Source of the DNA: JBBDWR01 sp040902745
GTDB lineage: Bacteria; Actinomycetota; UBA4738; HRBIN12
Direction of reading: 5' to 3'
DNA: 64,000 nt
Assembly (NCBI GenBank): GCA_040902745.1
Contig: JBBDWR010000029.1
Span: 1-64,000 of the forward strand
Every line of letters starts with the position of its first letter. Position 1 is the first letter of the stretch. The notes under the pieces are model-generated. The model saw only the letters and a list, made by a program, of their open reading frames with translations. It did not search any database and had not been told where the DNA came from. Both the position numbers and the translations under genes were made by a program. This document shows positions 44,702 to 52,883 of this stretch, piece after piece.

Positions 44702-46389
44702 GCATGGACGCGACCGAGATCGGGGAAGGACCGGCGGACGAACACAAGCGATCGATCCGCTCCGGCCAGGTTCGGCGCCGACCCTCGGGCGAACCGCCGC
44801 CGCTGCCCCGCGGCAAGCTCGGCGCATCCGGACGCCTGTTGGTCGGGCTGTTGCTCGCGTCGGTCGTTGCGGGAGTGATCCTGGCCTATGCCGCCGGCGA
44901 AGTCGGCGCGACGGAGCGATTCGAGTCGAGCGTGATCCGGGCGATCGCGAAGCTGCGGACACCGTGGCTCACCAGCATCGCCGACGGGCTGCACGATCTC
45001 ACCGACCTCTGGTTCATCCGTTTGCTGGGCTGGTCGACGATGCTCGTGCTGATCGTCTTCCGCCGCTGGCGACACCTAGCGGTGTTCGTGATCTCGATCC
45101 TGTTGTTGGAGCTGGCGACCTTCCAGCTGCAAGCATTGCTGGAACGACCACGACCGCTCGGCGTGACGATCCTGTCAGGATGGGAAGGACCATCGTTCCC
45201 CGCCCGAGGCGTCGCGACGATCAGTGTGATCGCGATCGGCGCGATCTACGCACTTGTCCCCCACGGGCGCTGGCGGTTCCGCGCCAAGAGCATCGCGGGT
45301 GCGTTCATCGTTCTCGTGAGCCTCGCGGAGATCTACCTCGCGGTGAACCATCCGTCCGACGTGCTCACCGGGGCGCTCCTGGGCTTCGTGTTCGCGGTTG
45401 GGGGGTTCCGTATCTTCGCCCCGAGCGACATCTTCCCGGTGAGCTACGGCCGTGGCACGAGCGCTCATCTCGATCTCGGTGGCGAACGTGGCGAGGCGAT
45501 CCGGATGGCCGTGGCCGACGGGCTCGGTCTGCAGGTCGTCGAAGTCAAACCCTTCGGACTCGCTGGGTCGGGCGGCTCGAGCCCCATGCGCCTCAGGGTC
45601 GAGGGCGGCTCCCAGCCGTACCTGTTCGCCAAGCTGTACGCGACGCAGCACGTGCGGGCGGACCGCTGGTACAAGACCGGTCGCACGATCCGCTACGGCG
45701 CACTCGAGGACGAGAAGCCGTTCAAGTCGGTGCGCCAACTCGTGGAGTACGAGGACTACGCCTTGCGATTGATGCGGGACTCCGGCATCCCCGTCGCCAC
45801 GCCCTACGGCGTCGTCGAGATCACCCCGGAGCGCGAATACATGATCGTCACCGAACTGTTCGAGGGAGCCGTCGAGATCTCCGAAGCCGAGGTCGACGAT
45901 CGCGTGATCGACGACGGCCTGCTCCTCGTTCGCAAGCTCTGGGAGGCTGGACTGGCCCACCGTGACATCAAGCCGGCGAACCTGCTCGTGCGGGACTGCC
46001 GCTTGCAAGTGATCGACGTCGCGTTCGGCCAGGTGCGCCCGTCGCCGTGGCGTCAGGCCGTGGACCTTGCGAACATGATGCTGGTTCTCGCCCTCTACAG
46101 CGATCCCGATCGCGTGTACGAGCGGGCGCTGCAGTTCTTCCAGCCGGATGAGATCGCGGAGGCATTCGCGGCGACGTACGGGATGGCGAGTCCCTCGCAG
46201 CTCCGCACGGAGATGAAGCGTGACGACCGCGACCTCGTGGCCAGATTCCGAGAGCTCGCTCCGACGCGCCCGAGGATCTCGATCCAACGGTGGAGCCTGC
46301 GGCGCGTGGGACTCACCGGGATCGTGGTCGTCTCGGGTCTGATCCTGCTCGCAATGGCGTTGGCGATGGTCCAACGGGGGGTCCTGTGA
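44698..46389 (+). CDS. Fusion of PAP2-like membrane domain and protein-kinase-like domain
   Basis: A 563-aa protein. Residues 1-50 are charged and cytosolic. About 50-240 are a six-helix PAP2-like membrane domain with LERPRPLGV, SFPARGVATIS and LAVNHPSDVLTG, keeping the phosphatase Arg/His positions in part (GHASA-type motif changed to PARGVAT). About 260-530 form a kinase fold: VEVKPFGLAGSGGSS, a catalytic loop HRDIKPANLLV and DVAFGQ in place of DFG. A final helix (GLTGIVVVSGLILLAMALAM) anchors the end. The target is unknown; lipid-linked substrates are plausible. The ATG overlaps the binding-lipoprotein stop and the TGA overlaps the next GTG. Confidence 0.82.
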   Translation: MSMDATEIGEGPADEHKRSIRSGQVRRRPSGEPPPLPRGKLGASGRLLVGLLLASVVAGVILAYAAGEVGATERFESSVIRAIAKLRTPWLTSIADGLHDLTDLWFIRLLGWSTMLVLIVFRRWRHLAVFVISILLLELATFQLQALLERPRPLGVTILSGWEGPSFPARGVATISVIAIGAIYALVPHGRWRFRAKSIAGAFIVLVSLAEIYLAVNHPSDVLTGALLGFVFAVGGFRIFAPSDIFPVSYGRGTSAHLDLGGERGEAIRMAVADGLGLQVVEVKPFGLAGSGGSSPMRLRVEGGSQPYLFAKLYATQHVRADRWYKTGRTIRYGALEDEKPFKSVRQLVEYEDYALRLMRDSGIPVATPYGVVEITPEREYMIVTELFEGAVEISEAEVDDRVIDDGLLLVRKLWEAGLAHRDIKPANLLVRDCRLQVIDVAFGQVRPSPWRQAVDLANMMLVLALYSDPDRVYERALQFFQPDEIAEAFAATYGMASPSQLRTEMKRDDRDLVARFRELAPTRPRISIQRWSLRRVGLTGIVVVSGLILLAMALAMVQRGVL

Positions 46390-47000
46390 CCGGGCGAGCG
46401 AACGGCCGTGGGTCCCGTGGCGCGCGGCGTGCGGCGGCCGTGGTCGCGCTCACCGTGCTCGTCCCGTTGCTCGCCGGATGCGCCGCGAACAACGTGGCGG
46501 CTCCCATGTGCACGCCTGAGAGCAGCCTGCCGGAGCGGCTCCTGGTAGCGCAGTCGATACCGGACGCCTCGCTCGTCCCGTGCATCGAGGTCTTTCCTGC
46601 GGGATGGAACTTCGGAGGCATGACGGTGGCGGCGGGCGAGACCGTCTTCACGCTCGACAACGATCGCGGCGGGTTCGACGCGATGAAGGTGACGATGACC
46701 CCGGTCTGTGCGATCGGAGATGCCCGCCCACAGCAGGTGCAGGGAGACGAGATCGGCACGACGAAGTACGTTCGGCCGATCGAGACCGGCGGCCGGATCC
46801 TTCCCGCAACCGCCTTCTATCGTTATCCGGGCGCGTGCGTGACCGTCGAGTATCGCCTGGCGGCGGACGCACCCTCCAGCCTGTTCGCGGAAGCCGGCAC
46901 CGCGCTGTCGTTCCTGCCTCGCAGCGAGATCGTCGCCGAGACGTCCGAGCGGATCGGCGAGATCCTGTGCGGAGCGGAGGCACCCCCCTGTCCGGGATAG
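46386..47000 (+). CDS. Lipoprotein of unknown function
   Basis: A 204-aa exported lipoprotein with signal AAAVVALTVLVPLLAGC (lipobox LAGC, Cys about residue 31). The mature part is beta-rich with four further cysteines and segments such as WNFGGMTVAAGETVFTLDNDRGGFDAM and YRYPGACVTVEYRL. I do not recognise a family. The GTG start overlaps the stop of the PAP2-kinase fusion, and its 3' end overlaps the next PAP2 gene by 34 bases, so it is part of a coupled operon. Confidence 0.75.
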   Translation: MTGRANGRGSRGARRAAAVVALTVLVPLLAGCAANNVAAPMCTPESSLPERLLVAQSIPDASLVPCIEVFPAGWNFGGMTVAAGETVFTLDNDRGGFDAMKVTMTPVCAIGDARPQQVQGDEIGTTKYVRPIETGGRILPATAFYRYPGACVTVEYRLAADAPSSLFAEAGTALSFLPRSEIVAETSERIGEILCGAEAPPCPG

Positions 47001-47704
47001 TCCCCCGTCGGCGACAGGAGTTGCTGCACAACCATCGTCGAGCCCTCGCATGGGCGGTCGTCCTCGGTGTCGCACTGACCACGCTGTTCCTGTTGATGTG
47101 GAACGCGGGATCTCGCGCGGGCATCGACCGGATCGACCAAGCGGTGTTCGACGCTGCGAACCGTATCCGGGTCGGGTTCGTGGACGAGATCGCGAAGGTG
47201 CTCGACGTTCTCGGGGGAGCCTACGTCACGACACCCCTGCGGATCCTCGTCGCGGGATGGCTGATCTATCGGCGGCGGTGGGCGGCGCTGTCCACGTGGC
47301 TGCTCACGTGGGTGCTCGTCGAGGTCCTCACGACCATCGCCAAGGCCGTCTACGACCGCCCCCGGCCCCCCAACCCGCTCGTCGCGACCACCGGCGGCTC
47401 GTTCCCATCCGGTCACGCCTCGGCCACTGCCGCGACCGCAGTCGCACTCGTGATCGTGTTGCTCAAACCCGGCCGGCGCCGTCTCAGGTGGGAACTCACG
47501 GCGGTCGCCGTGTCGCTGCTGATGGCGCTCTCGCGCGTGATGCTGAACGCGCACTGGTTCTTCGACACGCTGGGCGGCGTGCTGCTCGGTGCCGGGATCG
47601 CCGTCGGATGCGCTGCGATCATCTCGGAGGTCCGCGAGTTCTGGTGGCGTCACGAGGTCGAGGAGCATCCCGAAGAGGCGCCTCCCGAACCCGGACCTCT
47701 CTAG
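46967..47704 (+). CDS. PAP2-superfamily phosphatase
   Basis: A 245-aa membrane phosphatase. The GTG at 46967 includes the first helix (ALAWAVVLGVALTTLFLLMW); no better start was found. The three PAP2 motifs are all canonical: KAVYDRPRPP, GGSFPSGHASATAA and SRVMLNAHWFFDTLGG. Such enzymes dephosphorylate undecaprenyl pyrophosphate or phosphatidic acid. It is the intact active partner of the diverged PAP2 domain two genes upstream. Its stop shares CTAG with that of truB. Confidence 0.88.
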   Translation: MRSGGTPLSGIVPRRRQELLHNHRRALAWAVVLGVALTTLFLLMWNAGSRAGIDRIDQAVFDAANRIRVGFVDEIAKVLDVLGGAYVTTPLRILVAGWLIYRRRWAALSTWLLTWVLVEVLTTIAKAVYDRPRPPNPLVATTGGSFPSGHASATAATAVALVIVLLKPGRRRLRWELTAVAVSLLMALSRVMLNAHWFFDTLGGVLLGAGIAVGCAAIISEVREFWWRHEVEEHPEEAPPEPGPL

Positions 47705-48615
47705 GCGATTGGCGTCGGGGCCCCCGGAGGGGCCGCCGGCGCCAGGATGACCTCGGGCTGTGCCCTCGAAGCCGCATCGCGGTACACACCCACGAGGTGC
47801 CCGTCGGGTGCGAACACGCCGTAGGGACCTTGGATCCCGGCCGGCGCCAGGATCCGCCCGTGCGACGCCGCGATGGCCTCTTCGGGATGTAGATCGATCC
47901 GCGGCAGGTGCGCCACTGCAGCTTCGAGGGGCAACGGATCTCCCAGATCGGTCGGCGTCACCGCCGCCGTCAAGCCGAACGGCCCGATCCGCGTGCGGAC
48001 GAGTCGCGTCAGGTGCGCGCCGCAGCCGAGCGCCGTCCCCACGTCGGCGAGCAGCACACGCACATACGTGCCACTCGAGCAGGTGACGCGGAAGTCCACC
48101 TCCGGGGATGCGAACCGCTCGATCTCGAACTCTTCGACCCGGATCGGTCGAGCCTTCGCTTCGAGCCGCTCACCCGCCCGCGCCGCCTCGTAGAGTTTGC
48201 GCCCCCCGACCTTGACCGCCGAATATGCCGGTGGACGCTGATCGGAGTCCCCGACCAGCGCGCCGACCGCCGCATCCAGCGATGCCCGCTCGACCGCGAC
48301 CTCGACCGTGCGCACAACCGCGCCTTGAGCGTCAAGCGTGTCGGTTTGGACCCCGAGCCGTGCGGTTCCCTGGTAGGCCTTCGGGAGATCGGCCAGGAAC
48401 CGGAGCAGCCGGGTGGCGCGGCCGACGCCGACGAGCAACACACCCGTGGCCATCGGGTCGAGGGTGCCCGCGTGTCCCACCTTCCGCGTGCTGAGCGCGC
48501 GTCGAACCGCGTCCACGACGTCGTGCGAAGTCATGGCGGGCGGCTTGTCGATCACCAGCAGCCCGTCGGGGCCCGGGCCGTCGCCGTGAGCACGACCGCG
48601 GCGAGCAGCACTCAC
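47701..48615 (-). CDS. truB: tRNA pseudouridine-55 synthase
   Basis: A 304-aa TruB that makes psi55 in the T-loop of tRNAs. Motifs are LLVIDKPPAMTSHDVV, the catalytic Asp in GHAGTLDPMATGVLLV, and CSSGTYVRVLLADVG, followed by a C-terminal PUA-type domain. The GTG at 48615 overlaps the nrnA stop (GTGA). An in-frame ATG later would cut the first strand. The stop codon overlaps that of the convergent PAP2 gene. Confidence 0.95.
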   Translation of the reverse strand: MSAARRGRAHGDGPGPDGLLVIDKPPAMTSHDVVDAVRRALSTRKVGHAGTLDPMATGVLLVGVGRATRLLRFLADLPKAYQGTARLGVQTDTLDAQGAVVRTVEVAVERASLDAAVGALVGDSDQRPPAYSAVKVGGRKLYEAARAGERLEAKARPIRVEEFEIERFASPEVDFRVTCSSGTYVRVLLADVGTALGCGAHLTRLVRTRIGPFGLTAAVTPTDLGDPLPLEAAVAHLPRIDLHPEEAIAASHGRILAPAGIQGPYGVFAPDGHLVGVYRDAASRAQPEVILAPAAPPGAPTPIA

Positions 48616-49610
48616 GGCGCGACGGCTTCGCCGCGCAGGGCGGCGCGCATCCGTGTGACGCTCTCGGCGAGCCCGTGCTTGGAGGTGTAGCCAGACGCGA
48701 GCCGGTGCCCGCCGCCGCCGAAGACCTCCGCGACGGCGGCAACGTCGTGATCGCCGCGGCTGCGCATCGACACCTTGAATCGGCCGTCCTTCTGCTGCTT
48801 GAGTACCGCGGCCACATCGGCCTCCCGTGCCGTTCGGATCCCGTCGATCAGATCGTCGGTCTCCTGCGCGTGTACACCTGCGCCGACCAGGTCGGCCTGA
48901 GTCAGATACGTCCACACGAGGCGGTCTTCAGCCTCCAGCGTGGCCCGTTCGAGCGCGGTGCCGAGCAGACGGATGTAGTCGAACCGATTGTCTTCGTAGA
49001 GCGCCTGGACGAGACGTGCGTGATCGAACGGGGCTTCCCGCAGCTCCGCTGCCACACGCAGCGTCTCCGGCGTCGTCGCTTGGTACTGGAAGCGACCCGT
49101 GTCGGTCACGATCCCGGCGTAGAGGCAGGCGGCGGTCTCCGCCGGGATCGCACCGCCGATCCGCCTGAGGAGTCGGAACACGATCTCCGCCGTCGAGGAC
49201 GCGGACGGCTCGATCAGCGGCACGGTACCCAGGCCATCGTTGCTGACGTGATGGTCGATCCAGATCAACTCCTCGGCCTTCGACGCAGCACCGAGCAACG
49301 GGCCGAGACGGTCCGCGGACGCGCAATCGCAGGTCACCATCAGGGAAGGACGCTTGGGAAACTCCTTCACCTGCACGAGTCGATCGCTGCCCGGCAGCAG
49401 GGCGGCCCAGCGAGGCGGTTCGAGCGGCTCGTTCGGGAATGAGCAGATCGTCTCGACCCCCCGAGTGCGCAGGAAATTGGCCAGACCGAGCATCGAACCC
49501 AAAGCGTCCGCGTCTGGGTTCACGTGGCAGGCGATCGCCACGCTGGTGGCGGCACTCAGCAGTTCGGCGGCACGATCCAGCTGCGTCCGATCAGCGTCAT
49601 CTCCGCTCAT
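48612..49610 (-). CDS. nrnA: Bifunctional oligoribonuclease / pAp phosphatase
   Basis: A 332-aa DHH/DHHA1 phosphoesterase that degrades nanoRNA (and pAp) to mononucleotides. It has the metal motifs CHVNPDADALGS, VTCDCAS and IDHHVSNDGLG, and the C-terminal DHHA1 motif VSMRSRGDHDVAAVAEVFGG with GGGHRLASG. It sits in the infB-rbfA-truB run as in many Gram-positives and overlaps rbfA by 4 bases and truB by 4 bases. Confidence 0.94.
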   Translation of the reverse strand: MSGDDADRTQLDRAAELLSAATSVAIACHVNPDADALGSMLGLANFLRTRGVETICSFPNEPLEPPRWAALLPGSDRLVQVKEFPKRPSLMVTCDCASADRLGPLLGAASKAEELIWIDHHVSNDGLGTVPLIEPSASSTAEIVFRLLRRIGGAIPAETAACLYAGIVTDTGRFQYQATTPETLRVAAELREAPFDHARLVQALYEDNRFDYIRLLGTALERATLEAEDRLVWTYLTQADLVGAGVHAQETDDLIDGIRTAREADVAAVLKQQKDGRFKVSMRSRGDHDVAAVAEVFGGGGHRLASGYTSKHGLAESVTRMRAALRGEAVAP

Positions 49611-49975
49611 GGTCCGTCCTTTCGCTCGTGGAGCTGTTGCAGCAGGCGATCGATCCGCTCACCCTCCTCGGAGGTGTGGTCTTGTTCGAAGTGCAGTTCG
49701 GGAAGGAACTTCAACCGTACCTGGCGCCCGACCACCGACCGAAGGTGCGTCGTCGCCGAGCGGAGCCCTGCGGAGGTCGCGCGCCGCTGGGAGCCGTCTC
49801 CGAGCGTCGTGTAGTAGATCCATGCGTGGCGAAGATCCGGAGACGCCTTCGTCGCAGTAATGGTCACGAATCCGATCCGCGGATCCTTGAGCTTGGGCAA
49901 CTCGAGCGCGAGCACCTCACGGATCTCTTCGGCCACACGGCTGGGCCGGGCACTCGGGAAGCCGGCAGCCGGCAT
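49607..49975 (-). CDS. rbfA: Ribosome-binding factor A
   Basis: A 122-aa RbfA, a KH-fold factor for 30S maturation. Family signatures are RVAEEIREVLALEL, LKDPRIGFVTIT and VRLKFLPELHFEQDHTSEEGERIDRLL seen in pieces over the chain. The ATG at 49975 overlaps the stop of the YlxP gene by one base (TGATG), and the end overlaps nrnA. Confidence 0.94.
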   Translation of the reverse strand: MPAAGFPSARPSRVAEEIREVLALELPKLKDPRIGFVTITATKASPDLRHAWIYYTTLGDGSQRRATSAGLRSATTHLRSVVGRQVRLKFLPELHFEQDHTSEEGERIDRLLQQLHERKDGP

Positions 49976-50283
49976 CACTCTTCCTCCGGGTCGTGGAATG
50001 TCACGTCGCGGTCCAGTACCTCGACCCCCGGGTGGATCTCGACGAAGCGCTCCACCTCGTGCAGCACCTTGCGAAGGTGGTACCCCTCGGCACCCACGGC
50101 GGCGACCCCGATCGCGCTTCGCTGCCACAGCTGCTGATGATCGACTTCGGCCACCGCCACGGGAAAGCGGCCGCGCAGCCCTGCGGTAAGGGTCTTGACC
50201 ACATGGCGCTTCTCCTTGAGCGAACCGCATCCTCGGATGCGAAGGTCGAACCGTTCCACCGCGACGAGCATGTGCAACCCCAT
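49975..50283 (-). CDS. DUF503 (YlxP-like) protein
   Basis: A 102-aa ferredoxin-like small protein of the DUF503/YlxP family: VAVERFDLRI, GSLKEKRHVVK and FPVAVAEVDHQQLWQRSAIGVAAVG. These proteins are found between infB and rbfA in Gram-positives and may assist ribosome assembly, but their role is not settled. The start could also be the ATG at 50271. It follows infB after 11 bases. Confidence 0.9.
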   Translation of the reverse strand: MGLHMLVAVERFDLRIRGCGSLKEKRHVVKTLTAGLRGRFPVAVAEVDHQQLWQRSAIGVAAVGAEGYHLRKVLHEVERFVEIHPGVEVLDRDVTFHDPEEE

Positions 50284-50294
50284 GCGGTCCGCGC

Positions 50295-52604
50295 CTACAG
50301 CGAGCGGGCGACCTCGCGGACCTCGTAGGCCTCGATCACGTCGCCGTCTTTGATGTCCTGGAAGTTCTCGATCCCGATCCCGCACTCGTATCCCTGCGCG
50401 ACCTCTCGGACGTCGTCCTTGAACCGGCGCAGCGAGCCGACCCTGCCGTCGTAGACCACCACGCCATCGCGCACCAGGCGCACCCTCGAGTCCCGCCGGA
50501 TGTTGCCACCGGTGACGTAACAACCGGCGATGACCCCGAGCTTGGGGACACGGAACGTCGCACGCACCTCCGCCTGTCCGAGCTCCACGTCTTCTTGCCC
50601 AGGCGTCAGCAAGCCCGTGAGCGCTGCGCGAACATCCGCGATCGCGTCGTAGATCACGCGGTAGGTTCGGATGTCGACGCCCTCGGTCTCGGCGAGACCC
50701 CGTGCGCCGGCGTCCGGTCGCACGTTGAACCCGATGATGATCGCGTTGGACGCCATGGCGAGCTGGACGTCGTTCTCGGTGATACCGCCCGCGCCCGACC
50801 GGACGATCCGGATCCGCACTTCGTCCTGCGGGATCTTCAGGAACGAATCCGTCAGCGCCCCGAGGGACCCCTGGACGTCGGCCTTCAGCACGAGGTTGAG
50901 CTCGGCGACCTCGTCGTCGCGCGCCTGTGCGAGCAGGTCCTGCAGTGTGGTGGCTCGCGTCGTGACCAGATCGGCGGCGCGGGTGCGGGACTCACGATCC
51001 TGCGCGAGGTGTCGAGCGGCGCGCTCGTCCGCGACCTCGCGGAAGTCGTCACCGGCGGTCGGGACCGCCGACCACCCGAGGATCAAGACCGGCTTGGAGG
51101 GACCCGCGAGCTCGACGGGGCGTCCATGCTCGTCCCGCATCGCCCGGATCTTCGCGAAAGCCGTACCTGCGACCAGTGCGTCCCCGACCTCCAGCGTTCC
51201 GCGCTGGACCAATACGGTCGCGACGGGACCGCGGCCCTTGTCCAGGTGCGCCTCGATCACCGCTCCTCGAGCGCGGCCCCCGGGGTCAGCCTTGAGCTCC
51301 GCGAGATCGGCGACGATCAGGATCGTGTCGAGCAGCGCATCCAGGTTGGTATGCGCCTTCGCCGAAACGTCCACGAACTCATAGTCGCCGCCCCATTCGA
51401 CGGGAACGATCCCCCGCTCCACCATCTGCTGGCGCACGCGGGTGGGGTCGGCCTCTTCCTTGTCGACCTTGTTGACCGCCACGATGATCGGGACACCGGC
51501 GGCCTTCGCGTGATCGAGCGCCTCGACCGTCTGCGGCATCACGCCGTCGTCGGCCGCAACCACGAGCACCGCGATGTCGGTGACCTGCGCTCCTCGCGCA
51601 CGCATCGCGGTGAAGGCCTCGTGACCCGGTGTGTCGATGAACGTGATCTCGCGCTCTCCGACGTGTGCCTGATAGGCCCCGATGTGCTGTGTGATGCCCC
51701 CGAACTCACCCTCGACGACGTTCGCCTCCCGGATCGCATCGAGCAGCTTCGTCTTTCCGTGGTCGACGTGCCCCATGATCGTCACGACCGGCGGGCGGGG
51801 CCGCAGGGCCGCTTCGTCCACTTCTTCGTCGTCGTCGTCCGCGAGATCTTCATCGACGCCGACGATCTCTGCCTCATAGCCAAGTTCGTGCGTAACGAGT
51901 GTGAGCGCGTCGTCGGACAGCGAGGTCGTCGCCGATGCCATCTCGCCGAGGTCGAAGAGCGTCTTCACGACCTCGGCAGGGCTCTTCGAAAGCAGGTCCG
52001 CCAGCTCCTGCGCCGTGGTACCTCGAGCGATCTTTAGCTGCGAGAGGGACGGCGTTGTCGGCTCGGGAGCCGGGATCGACGTCGCATCGGGGGACGGCGC
52101 CTCGGCTTGGAGCACACCGGCCGAGCTTTCGGCGGCAGGAGGAGCAGTCTCCAGCTCCGCAGGCTCGGCGGCCGGCGCCGGTGCCTTTGCCGGTTTGGAC
52201 GCGGACTTCGCGGAGGTCTTCGCCCTCGTCGTCTTGGTGGCCGGAGCGGCAGCCGCAGATCTCGCTGCGGTCTTGGCGGCGGGCTTGGGCTTGGCCTCGA
52301 CTTCGGGCTTGGACTTGGGCTTGGACTTGGGCTTGGACTTGGGCTTGGACTCGGGCTTGGCCTCCGGTTTGGCCGCGGTCTTCTTGGCAGCCGGCTTGCG
52401 TCGCTTCGGCGGGGTGGGCGCCTCTAGGACCTCCTTCGGCTTGCCCCCCTTGACGGCCTTGCCGCCGGAAGCCCGGAGCCGTGGGACCGCCTCGTCGGGC
52501 ACGCTCGAAGAAGCGGTCCCGCCGCCGATCCCCATCTCTTCGAGGACCCCCAGCAACTCCTTGCTGGAGACCCCCAGTTCCTTCGCCAGTTCGTGAACCC
52601 TCAA
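50295..52604 (-). CDS. infB: Translation initiation factor IF-2
   Basis: A 769-aa IF-2. A small N-terminal IF2-N motif (MRVHELAKELGVSSKELL) is followed by a long Lys/Pro/Ala/Glu-rich linker with KSKP repeats, a second IF2-N region, then the G domain with GHVDHGKTKLLD, DTPGHEAF and NKVD, and domains II-IV ending in ECGIGIENFQDIKDGD. The start is a TTG overlapping the ylxR stop (TTGA). It recruits initiator tRNA to the 30S subunit. Confidence 0.96.
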   Translation of the reverse strand: MRVHELAKELGVSSKELLGVLEEMGIGGGTASSSVPDEAVPRLRASGGKAVKGGKPKEVLEAPTPPKRRKPAAKKTAAKPEAKPESKPKSKPKSKPKSKPEVEAKPKPAAKTAARSAAAAPATKTTRAKTSAKSASKPAKAPAPAAEPAELETAPPAAESSAGVLQAEAPSPDATSIPAPEPTTPSLSQLKIARGTTAQELADLLSKSPAEVVKTLFDLGEMASATTSLSDDALTLVTHELGYEAEIVGVDEDLADDDDEEVDEAALRPRPPVVTIMGHVDHGKTKLLDAIREANVVEGEFGGITQHIGAYQAHVGEREITFIDTPGHEAFTAMRARGAQVTDIAVLVVAADDGVMPQTVEALDHAKAAGVPIIVAVNKVDKEEADPTRVRQQMVERGIVPVEWGGDYEFVDVSAKAHTNLDALLDTILIVADLAELKADPGGRARGAVIEAHLDKGRGPVATVLVQRGTLEVGDALVAGTAFAKIRAMRDEHGRPVELAGPSKPVLILGWSAVPTAGDDFREVADERAARHLAQDRESRTRAADLVTTRATTLQDLLAQARDDEVAELNLVLKADVQGSLGALTDSFLKIPQDEVRIRIVRSGAGGITENDVQLAMASNAIIIGFNVRPDAGARGLAETEGVDIRTYRVIYDAIADVRAALTGLLTPGQEDVELGQAEVRATFRVPKLGVIAGCYVTGGNIRRDSRVRLVRDGVVVYDGRVGSLRRFKDDVREVAQGYECGIGIENFQDIKDGDVIEAYEVREVARSL
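52305..52352 (-). repeat. 12-bp tandem repeat in infB linker
   Basis: Four copies of gggcttggactt (plus strand; last copy with one change) encode the KSKP repeat in the disordered IF-2 linker. Confidence 0.85.
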
Positions 52605-52882
52605 GCCAGCCTCACAACCTCGTCGATGTCCCTGCGTAGCCTAGCGTCTGCGTCGTCGGACGGGCCCGCGCGGAGCGCCCGGCGCAGCGCTTCAGTGCTG
52701 ATGGGGGCGCCGGAACACGCTGCCTCCCTGTGCAGGTAGGCGCCTCGCCCCGGCGCCGCTCCCGTGCGATCCACCCGTAGCGTACCGTCCGGCAACCTAG
52801 CCACCCGAAGCAGGGCTGCCTTCGGCCCTCGAACGCGGCACACGACACAGATCCGTTCGGGCACACGCCCGCGCCGGGCCAC
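52601..52882 (-). CDS. YlxR/RnpM-like RNA-binding protein (DUF448)
   Basis: A 93-aa protein with ERICVVCRVRGPKAALLRVARLP and GRGAYLHREAAC, the DUF448 signatures with Cys pairs. The GTG at 52882 lies one base after the nusA stop and has GGAGGG upstream. YlxR homologues bind RNA and, in Bacillus, RNase P RNA. Its end overlaps the infB start by 4 bases, giving the conserved nusA-ylxR-infB order. Confidence 0.9.
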   Translation of the reverse strand: MARRGRVPERICVVCRVRGPKAALLRVARLPDGTLRVDRTGAAPGRGAYLHREAACSGAPISTEALRRALRAGPSDDADARLRRDIDEVVRLA

Positions 52883-52883
52883 C

